NCBI GenBank assembly: GCA_023416585.1
Contig: JAEZHM010000086.1
Span: 1-44,143, forward strand
DNA from: Bacillota bacterium
GTDB lineage: Bacteria; Bacillota; Clostridia; Christensenellales; Aristaeellaceae
Reading direction: 5' to 3'
Length of the DNA: 44,143 nt
In this document: piece after piece, positions 38,979 through 44,143 of the stretch
How positions within the stretch are numbered: the first letter of the stretch is position 1
Layout: every line of letters begins with the position of its first letter
The notes under the pieces: generated by a model
Database searches by the model: none
The model's input: only the letters and a program-made list of their open reading frames with translations
What the model was told of the DNA's origin: nothing
Program-made: the position numbers and the translations under genes

Positions 38979-40586
38979 GTGTTAGGAGATTTACTCGGCA
39001 AATTTTTAAACGATCTGGTGAATGCGCTTGTATATGTGGCCATCGCCGGCGTGACCCTGACAGGTTTGTTCAAATGCTTGCTGCCCATTTGGAAAAACAA
39101 GCGCATGCTTAATAGGGCGATCCGCCGGCTGGAACAAGGGAATGGCGACAAGCAGCCTGCCTGGCAGGAGGAGCGCTTTTTGGGCAAATCATTGGAATCT
39201 GCTTGGCAAAGGTTTCTGCTGAATGCGGAGCAATTGGACACCCGGGGCCTTCCCTGCAATGTAGAGGATTATATCAATGATGAGACTGTGGTTCACAATC
39301 CCGGCCATTCCCAATTGGCGGAACTGATCCCCAGCCTTTTGACCTCCCTTGGCATCCTGGGTACCTTTATGGGGCTGATGAGCGGGCTTTCCTCGCTGGA
39401 TATGACAAATGCAGCCAAGATTATGGAAGGGATTCCCACTCTGATCAATGGCATGTCGTATGCATTCATTACCTCTATAGCAGGCATCACCTGCTCCCTT
39501 GCCTTCAATATGCTGCACCGCATTGCTATCGGCGGCACGTACAAGGCGATGGATGACTTCAGCGACACATTCACGCTCTTGGCCATGCAACGGCCGCTGG
39601 ACAGTGATGTGCAGCTCATTATTCAAGGCCAGGACAGGAATGTGCTGCTTCACAGAACTGTGGACGAGATGGGCGGCAGGCTGGCCGGCAGTATGGAAAT
39701 GGCTATTGGACGAGCCATGCAGCCTGTAACCATGGCCATGGACAACTTCATCATGGGTGCAACCCAGGAGCAGATCGAAGGTGTACGGCAGATTGTAGGC
39801 GCGTTCATCGAGCAGATGAATGAATCGCTGGGCGGCCAATTCCTGAAGCTTGGACAGACCATTGCGGCTATCAACCAGTCGCAGACGGTATCCCAGGATC
39901 ACCTTGAACGCTCCATGACGGCGGCGCAGTCCATCGTGCAGGAAGTAACGCGGCTGGCCCATGTATCACAGGAAGTCATGGAACGGTTTGAGGCTTATGT
40001 GTCCGTCATGCAAAAGTCGCGTCAGGCGGATGCCGAATTCTCCAAGAAGGCGGAAAGCCTGCTGGACAACATGCATAAGGCGTCGGAACAACAGGCGGCT
40101 TACCTTAACAAGCTTCAGGAGTACCAGGCCATGCTCCAGGGCAGTTTGCAGGAGTACGTTTCCTGGAGCGACCGCATCTTAAGCGGCGCAGGCGAGCAGG
40201 CCAAGACCCTTACGGACGGTATGCAGAAGGCAACCGAGGAAATGCAGGAAGGCAGCCGGATGCTTGCCGGCAGCTATTCTTCCTTTGTGGAAAACATATC
40301 CGAAGGGCTGGCTCGTGCGCTTGGCATGTTTGACGAGAATATGCATAGTCTGATCCAGACATTGAACGGAACGCTGGAGGATATAGGGACTACCGTAAAC
40401 AAGATGCCCGAGAGCATGAAAAAGACATCCGACAGGTACGGCCAGCAGGTGGAACTGTATGTCAGCTCCCTATCCCAGCTTCAGCAGGCTGTGAGCGACA
40501 TCGCCAGGACCCTGGAAAAAAGGCCGGCCGACAAAGGCCAAACCGGCAAAACTGAATCGCCCACTGCTTTGGCGGAGGGGGCGTGA
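38979..40586 (+). CDS. MotA/TolQ/ExbB/ZorA-like ion channel with long cytoplasmic tail
   Basis: 535 residues. Three membrane segments at about 12-37, 113-137 (SLLTSLGILGTFMGLMSGL) and 154-182 (LINGMSYAFITSIAGITCSL) match the MotA/ExbB proton-channel domain. The ILGTFMGL and FITSIAGI blocks are the usual conserved pore helices. The 350-residue C-terminal part is almost all helix and rich in Gln, Glu, Ser and Met, as expected for the cytoplasmic tail of ZorA and unlike flagellar MotA. It begins at GTG 38979 with a weak SD (GGCGGTG) and overlaps its partner. In known 5:2 motors such subunits form a pentamer around two MotB-like chains and turn with ion flow. The output here is unknown. Confidence 0.85.
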   Translation: MLGDLLGKFLNDLVNALVYVAIAGVTLTGLFKCLLPIWKNKRMLNRAIRRLEQGNGDKQPAWQEERFLGKSLESAWQRFLLNAEQLDTRGLPCNVEDYINDETVVHNPGHSQLAELIPSLLTSLGILGTFMGLMSGLSSLDMTNAAKIMEGIPTLINGMSYAFITSIAGITCSLAFNMLHRIAIGGTYKAMDDFSDTFTLLAMQRPLDSDVQLIIQGQDRNVLLHRTVDEMGGRLAGSMEMAIGRAMQPVTMAMDNFIMGATQEQIEGVRQIVGAFIEQMNESLGGQFLKLGQTIAAINQSQTVSQDHLERSMTAAQSIVQEVTRLAHVSQEVMERFEAYVSVMQKSRQADAEFSKKAESLLDNMHKASEQQAAYLNKLQEYQAMLQGSLQEYVSWSDRILSGAGEQAKTLTDGMQKATEEMQEGSRMLAGSYSSFVENISEGLARALGMFDENMHSLIQTLNGTLEDIGTTVNKMPESMKKTSDRYGQQVELYVSSLSQLQQAVSDIARTLEKRPADKGQTGKTESPTALAEGA

Positions 40587-40588
40587 GC

Positions 40589-41629
40589 ATGATATCATCC
40601 CGCATGCGCAGAACCTCGCGCGGTCCTGGCCGCCACGATAAAGGGGCTGCCTGGATTTCTTATTCCGATATGATGGCGTCCCTTATCCTGATGTTTGTGC
40701 TGGTATTGTCCTACAGCATATACCAGTATTTTGTCATGCTGCAGACGAAGACTGCGGAGCTGGATGAAAAAGGTGTGCTGCTGTCTAGCCAGCAGGTAAC
40801 GCTGGACGATCAGACCGCCAAACTGAATCAGCAGCAGGAGACGCTGAACATTCAGGAGGCGGCGCTGGCTGCCGCCCAGGCATCCCTGACAGATCAGCAG
40901 GGTCAGCTTTCCACGCAGCAGCTGACACTGGAAGAGCAGCAGCGACTTCTGGCAGCGGCCCAGGCTGCCTTGGCCACCAAAGCATCGGAACTGGATGCAG
41001 CACAAACACAATTGGCTGACCAGCAGAATCGTCTGGATGCTGCAAGCGTGCTCCTGGACTCCCAGAAGGCAACACTGGCCACACAACAGACAAAAATTGA
41101 TGATCTCATCGGTATGCGTACCAGGATCATTCAAGACCTGAGCGGCACGCTTGCAAACGCGCAGGTAAGGGCAAAAGTGGACCGGCAGACCGGTGATATT
41201 GTACTGGACAGCGCTGTCTTTTTCGATACCGGACAGAGCACAATTAAGGAAAGTGGCAAGACTTTTCTTGATCAATTTATTCCTCTATATATCAATGTAC
41301 TGTTGCAGCCTGCCTATAATGATTATCTGGGTGAGATCATTATTGAAGGGCATACGGATACCAAGGGCGGATATCTGATGAATCTGGAGCTTTCCCAGAA
41401 GCGGGCATTGTCTGTGGTCACCTATTGCTTGCAAATGAACGGGCTTTCGCAGGAACAAAGGGACTATCTCCAGAAGATTCTTACGGCAAAGGGGAAAAGC
41501 TACTCAAAACCCGTTTATAACGATGACGGTTCCATCAATATGGATCAATCCCGACGCGTAGAATTCCAGTTCCGCTTGAAGGATGCGGAGATGATCAATG
41601 AAATGAATCGCATCTTGTCCGGACAGTAG
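40589..41629 (+). CDS. MotB/ZorB-like motor partner with coiled coil and OmpA domain
   Basis: 346 residues. A basic cytoplasmic N terminus is followed by the MotB-like helix AAWISYSDMMASLILMFVL with the ion-carrying aspartate D27. A stalk follows with Leu/Ile at exactly every seventh residue from 72 to 170 (15 positions, no break). The OmpA-like peptidoglycan-binding domain then has FFDTGQSTI, IEGHTDTKG, LSQKRALSVV and RRVEFQF. The last three carry the usual Asp and Arg ligands for diaminopimelate. A GTG at 40583 overlaps the previous stop, but GGAGGGG is 8 nt from ATG 40589. The stalk is much longer than in ordinary MotB or ZorB. Confidence 0.87.
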   Translation: MISSRMRRTSRGPGRHDKGAAWISYSDMMASLILMFVLVLSYSIYQYFVMLQTKTAELDEKGVLLSSQQVTLDDQTAKLNQQQETLNIQEAALAAAQASLTDQQGQLSTQQLTLEEQQRLLAAAQAALATKASELDAAQTQLADQQNRLDAASVLLDSQKATLATQQTKIDDLIGMRTRIIQDLSGTLANAQVRAKVDRQTGDIVLDSAVFFDTGQSTIKESGKTFLDQFIPLYINVLLQPAYNDYLGEIIIEGHTDTKGGYLMNLELSQKRALSVVTYCLQMNGLSQEQRDYLQKILTAKGKSYSKPVYNDDGSINMDQSRRVEFQFRLKDAEMINEMNRILSGQ

Positions 41630-41635
41630 GTAATT

Positions 41636-41647
41636 TTCACCGGTGAA
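41636..41647 (+). repeat. 12-nt perfect palindrome TTCACCGGTGAA
   Basis: It lies 6 nt after the motor partner stop codon, in the 74-nt gap before the next gene. It could be a small protein-binding site or a minor hairpin. Confidence 0.4.
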
Positions 41648-41703
41648 GCAGGTTATGGTCTAGGCTTCTAAATGTGGCAGGTACAAAGGGGAAGGCTTAA
41701 ATC

Positions 41704-42186
41704 GTGAAATACGTTGCATGGTTCATGGTGGTTTTGCTGTTGCTGGCTGCGGCAGGCGTGGGCTATTTGTATGTACAAGCCAGGGTGGCGGTGGAAGCAA
41801 TTGGCGCACAGGCATATGAAGCGCAAAGCCAACAGCCTACGTTTGACGACCTGAAGCGCAGGCTAGAAAACGGCACAGTACTCGGCTCGGTGTTCAAAAA
41901 CGAACCGCTTGGCGATGCATCGGAATATGCGTTTTACACCTATACGGTCCGCCTGCGCAACAACAGCCTGATTGCCGCCGATATGGTGGAGGTTCAGATT
42001 GTGCCCGTAGATAAGGATGTCCTTCAAATGGGAAATACGAATATCAGATCTTTGGCTCCCCATTCAAAGGGCGACTTTTCGGCTACAGTGCTCACTAGAA
42101 GAGACAGTGGCTCCAGCCGGGAAATCATTATTACCTACTACATCTGGGGCAAACCTTTCACGGTCAGGAAAACATATGGCCAATAA
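41704..42186 (+). CDS. Membrane-anchored exported protein of the motor operon
   Basis: 160 residues. One N-terminal hydrophobic segment (WFMVVLLLLAAAGVGYLYV) with no cleavage site is followed by a helical linker and a beta-rich domain (from about 55 to the end; YTYTVRLRNNSLIAADMVEV, IRSLAPHSKGDFSA) resembling FxLYD-like exported domains. AGGGGAAGG precedes GTG 41704. No homologue was recognised. Because no promoter is visible in the 74 nt before it, it is likely the third gene of the motor operon. As an extracytoplasmic protein next to a MotB-like stalk, it could be a stator or load partner; this is inference. Confidence 0.75.
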   Translation: MKYVAWFMVVLLLLAAAGVGYLYVQARVAVEAIGAQAYEAQSQQPTFDDLKRRLENGTVLGSVFKNEPLGDASEYAFYTYTVRLRNNSLIAADMVEVQIVPVDKDVLQMGNTNIRSLAPHSKGDFSATVLTRRDSGSSREIIITYYIWGKPFTVRKTYGQ

Positions 42187-42210
42187 TGATTCTTAGGCAT
42201 TCACAATAGC

Positions 42211-42304
42211 GATATCATCATAAAGGCGGAGAATATCCGTCTTTTCTTTTTCTCTTTAAGGCTAAATGCGATATATTAAGGAGGCGATCCTATGACGTTC
42301 TTCA
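42211..42304 (+). repeat. Leader copy A of a duplicated terminator-leader-start module
   Basis: GATATCATCATAA (42211-42223) leads into a hairpin AAGGCGG/CCGTCTT with TTTTC, then a leader, AAGGAGGCG and an ATG. The same order recurs at 42908-43046: identical GATATCATCATAA, hairpin GGCGG/CCGCC with TTTTTC, AAGGAGGCG, ATG. The hairpins also end the preceding genes. Confidence 0.7.
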
Positions 42305-42432
42305 GCTACACGAATGACATTGATTTTGGTGGCCGTCAAAATGGTGCGGAAAAAACTTTAAATCGGCGGCAATATAAGTTTAACGATTTGTGGCAAAATA
42401 TTATTATTCTTTATATTATCAGTCTTATATAA
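42292..42432 (+). pseudogene. Short gene remnant or 46-residue peptide, paralogous start to the Cys-rich gene
   Basis: ATG 42292 follows AAGGAGGCGATCCT and opens a 46-residue frame. It starts MTFFSYTND, matching MSFYSYKNA of the cysteine-rich protein at 43035; the rest does not match and has no cysteine. It is AT-rich at the end (several ATT codons in a row). It is most simply a broken copy made by duplication of the leader and first codons, but a functional short peptide cannot be excluded. Confidence 0.5.
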
Positions 42433-42494
42433 AAGCTGTTTGTTGCTTTACGTTATCGCTCATTATTTTTAGCCTATCATGTAAAAAATGAGAA

Positions 42495-42542
42495 TTGTTC
42501 AAATGGTGGTTTGCAATTTGCTTGTTGAACAAAAATCGGAAA
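42495..42542 (+). promoter_or_regulatory. Inverted repeat upstream of the small zinc-ribbon gene
   Basis: TTGTTCAA (42495-42502) and TTGAACAA (42535-42542) are perfect complements 32 nt apart, ending 11 nt before ATG 42554 and next to its SD. It could be an operator or a stem that affects translation. Confidence 0.45.
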
Positions 42543-42553
42543 GGATGCAGTGA

Positions 42554-42820
42554 ATGTACAACCGAGGATATGCTCCGACAGGGATGGCTTGCCCCCGGTG
42601 CGAAGGCAGAAACACAAATGTACAAGCTGTATCGATCGTAAAAACAAAGCATCACGGCATCATTTACTGGCTGTTTTTCGGGTGGCTGATCGACTTGATG
42701 TTGTGGATATTCTATTTCATTACACACCTGCTTGTTGCACTTTTTGGTTCGAAGAGAATCAAGACGAAAGTAAAAAGCTATGCTGTATGCCAGAACTGCG
42801 GGCATCACTGGAAAGTATAG
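42554..42820 (+). CDS. Small zinc-ribbon membrane protein
   Basis: 88 residues. CPRCEG near the N terminus and CQNCGHHW at the C terminus make one split zinc site. Between them is a hydrophobic hairpin of about 35 residues (IIYWLFFGWLIDLMLWIFYF and on). This layout, with a metal knuckle on each side of a membrane-inserted segment, resembles LITAF-like and other small membrane zinc-ribbon proteins; no closer family was recognised. AAAGGATG precedes ATG 42554. The gene sits in an AT-rich stretch between the two copies of the duplicated leader, which could point to later insertion. Confidence 0.7.
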   Translation: MYNRGYAPTGMACPRCEGRNTNVQAVSIVKTKHHGIIYWLFFGWLIDLMLWIFYFITHLLVALFGSKRIKTKVKSYAVCQNCGHHWKV

Positions 42821-42907
42821 AATTTTGGTAAGGCAAAGCTGTATGGCAAATGCCCTTCAACCATTAAAACTTTCGATAAATAACAGTTCTAACGTGCATG
42901 AAAAAAC

Positions 42908-43046
42908 GATATCATCATAAGGGCGGAGTTCGACCGCCTTTTTCTTTTACTCAATTGCACCAACGCCTTCGCGATACATACGATGGGGAGTGTAAAGCTC
43001 CCTGGCTGGGAGCAACATATAAGGAGGCGTGCCTATGTCGTTCTAC
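42908..43046 (+). repeat. Leader copy B of the duplicated module
   Basis: GATATCATCATAA (42908-42920), terminator-like hairpin GGCGG (42922-42926)/CCGCC (42934-42938) with five T, then a longer leader than copy A (about 70 extra nt), AAGGAGGCG and the start of the cysteine-rich gene. The hairpin likely ends the zinc-ribbon transcript. Confidence 0.7.
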
Positions 43047-43829
43047 AGCTACAAGAACGCCAACCCCAACAGCTGTCCAGGCGCTATTTCTGGTAATGCG
43101 CTGGAGGGCCTGCAGGAAAAAATCTGCGTTCAGGTGAAGCGCGTCTACGATAGCTGCCTGCAACAGGAACAGCTTGATGATGTAGAAGTGACCATCACCA
43201 GCTTTGCGCAGGTCGCCGGAGCTACCTGCGTGGTTAATCCCGCTTTCTGTCGGGAGAATCCCGAGACCATCCCGGCAACGTCGCCCCCCGTGGCCCCCAT
43301 CACCTTTGAGAGCTGCCGCTCCAATACGACGGTGGGGAAGATCCACAATCTCACCATCGACCGTCTGTGCGACCGCCCCTGCTTTGCCCGTGTCCGTGCC
43401 ACCATCGAAATCCCCATCGACATTCTCTTTGTGGACAGCCGTTGCATAGAATTTATCGGCAAAGGCGTCATCTGCGTGAACAAGGATGTGCTGTTGTCTC
43501 TGCCTGACGAATCCATCGTACCGTTTGAGATTGAAGCAATGGTCAGCGCCATCTGCGTCTCAGGCGAATATGAAGGAAACAATGTGTTTGAGCTCACAAT
43601 CTGCGTAACCATCGTGCTGAAGGTGCTGGCCAAGGTGGAGGTCCTGATCCCCTCATTCGGCTTCTGCCCCATCCCGCCTTGCGAAGAGTTTGCAGAAAAT
43701 GTCTGCGACGAGTTCTTCAGCCTGCCGCTGTTCCCGCCGATGTCTTTGTGCAACGAGGGATCAGTAAGCCCCTCCAACATCAGCGAGCATGGCGGGATCT
43801 GCAACTGCCGCACCACACGGCAAAACTGA
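43035..43829 (+). CDS. Cysteine-rich protein of unknown function (possible spore-surface protein)
   Basis: 264 residues with about 18 cysteines spread through the chain, many in short pairs (ICVQ, SCLQ, PCFAR, RCIEF, IPPCEEF, ICNCR). No signal peptide or membrane segment is seen. The central part has two related beta-rich segments (VRATIEIPIDILFV and ELTICVTIVLKVLAKVEVLI), which suggests an internal repeat. The absence of a signal, the high cysteine content and the spore-forming context fit a crosslinked spore coat or exosporium protein, but no motif proves it. AAGGAGG with 8-nt spacing sets ATG 43035; GTG 43029 is too close to the SD. Confidence 0.8.
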   Translation: MSFYSYKNANPNSCPGAISGNALEGLQEKICVQVKRVYDSCLQQEQLDDVEVTITSFAQVAGATCVVNPAFCRENPETIPATSPPVAPITFESCRSNTTVGKIHNLTIDRLCDRPCFARVRATIEIPIDILFVDSRCIEFIGKGVICVNKDVLLSLPDESIVPFEIEAMVSAICVSGEYEGNNVFELTICVTIVLKVLAKVEVLIPSFGFCPIPPCEEFAENVCDEFFSLPLFPPMSLCNEGSVSPSNISEHGGICNCRTTRQN

Positions 43830-43848
43830 CCGAGAACCTGCTTCTCAT

Positions 43849-43878
43849 GGAGGGATGCCAAAAGGCATCCCTCCTGTC
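43849..43878 (+). terminator. Hairpin after the cysteine-rich gene
   Basis: GGAGGGATGCC (43849-43859), loop AAAA, GGCATCCCTCC (43864-43874): a perfect 11-bp stem, followed by TGTCATATGTG. The T tail is poor but the position suits a terminator. Confidence 0.7.
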
Positions 43879-43982
43879 ATATGTGTATACAGGAAAGAGG
43901 AAGGCCCTTAATGAAAATATACAGGCCAGATAATATCTTCTAAAGAATTTAATTTTTCGCGCATTAAAACATAAAAAAGGTG

Positions 43983-44011
43983 TTGACAAGCGATATGCTG
44001 TGTGTTAAACT
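43983..44011 (+). promoter_or_regulatory. rRNA operon promoter with AT-rich upstream element
   Basis: TTGACA (43983-43988), 17-nt spacer, TAAACT (44006-44011). The preceding 40 nt are A/T tracts that look like an UP element. The downstream leader has the CGGACCTTGAAAAC stretch common before Clostridia rRNA operons. Confidence 0.8.
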
Positions 44012-44143
44012 AACAAACGTCGCCTCAAGCGGCGCCGGACCTTGAAAACGATACAGAGTCGAAAAGACTCAAGGAAAGAAGAAAGAAATCGACAGTCGAT
44101 TCTAAGAATGAGTTTTCACTTTGTCGAGGGAAACCAAGATGAA
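44012..44143 (+). other. rRNA operon leader (16S rRNA begins beyond the window)
   Basis: The leader contains CTTG..CAAG closing GAGTC/GACTC with loop GAAAA (44041-44073) and AATCGA/TCGATT (44087-44101). No coding frame. These stems are of the type cut by RNase III in 16S precursor processing. The mature 16S start is not reached. Confidence 0.65.

Noticed and set aside
38979..41629. Flagellar MotA/MotB
   Set aside because: The channel has three membrane helices and a 350-residue tail, and no flagellar or chemotaxis gene is near.
38979..42186. Complete Zorya defence system
   Set aside because: Only A- and B-like subunits are present; no helicase, nuclease or ZorC-like gene is within the window on either side.

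Overview
The window looks like a chromosomal segment of a Bacillota bacterium, most likely an endospore-forming member of the Clostridia. The reasons are moderate GC, strong Shine-Dalgarno (SD) sequences, a small SRP RNA, a folate ECF transporter under a THF riboswitch, GerW/YtfJ next to a DacF-type carboxypeptidase, PadR-HAAS-DUF4097 and MarR regulators, and a Na+-translocating decarboxylase cluster. No genus is claimed. No CRISPR array, tRNA, insertion sequence or prophage was seen. Assignments come from reading motifs by eye; no database was searched.

Layout. 1-5860: SRP RNA, a methyltransferase and glyA on plus; then, on minus, yhbY-obgE, and nth and folT behind a THF riboswitch whose SD-sequestering switch can be read from the bases. 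5869-12830: NADP isocitrate dehydrogenase, HD-domain and TraX-like proteins (minus), a PDZ protein, a two-component system, and a convergent MATE pump. 12830-18970: an island of seven hairpins, then dnaX, a GNAT protein and an AlkX/YcaQ-type glycosylase, a zinc-ribbon membrane protein (minus) and rsmA. 19100-23680: a 47-nt hairpin, pckA with terminator, a second hairpin island, and a DUF2953-gerW-dacF cluster ending in a possible 31-residue membrane miniprotein. 23700-27640: padR-DUF1700-DUF4097, a GNAT protein, rluB and an MnmM-like methyltransferase.

27785-32845 is a five-gene biotin-dependent carboxyl-transfer operon. It holds an MmdA-like carboxyltransferase, an OadG-like anchor, a biotin carrier, the Na+-pumping beta subunit and a separate 5S-type transcarboxylase subunit. 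It therefore carries the parts of both a Na+-pumping decarboxylase and a transcarboxylase, and it could link oxaloacetate/pyruvate with an acyl-CoA pair and a sodium gradient. PckA upstream would connect the same C4 pool to PEP. secG follows from its own promoter; glmM and a sugar isomerase-like gene face it.

35735-43829 is the most unusual part. A secreted six-domain Big_2 protein and a MarR regulator lie on minus. On plus, behind a promoter overlaid by a perfect 9-bp dyad, is a three-gene operon: a MotA/ExbB/ZorA-like channel with a 350-residue cytoplasmic tail, a MotB/ZorB-like partner with a strict 15-heptad coiled coil and an OmpA peptidoglycan-binding domain, and a membrane-anchored exported protein. 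No ZorC/D/E effector or flagellar gene is present, so this may be a free-standing ion-driven rotary motor of unknown output. Beyond it are a duplicated leader with a short gene remnant, a small zinc-ribbon membrane protein, a cysteine-rich protein, and the promoter and leader of an rRNA operon that begins past the window.
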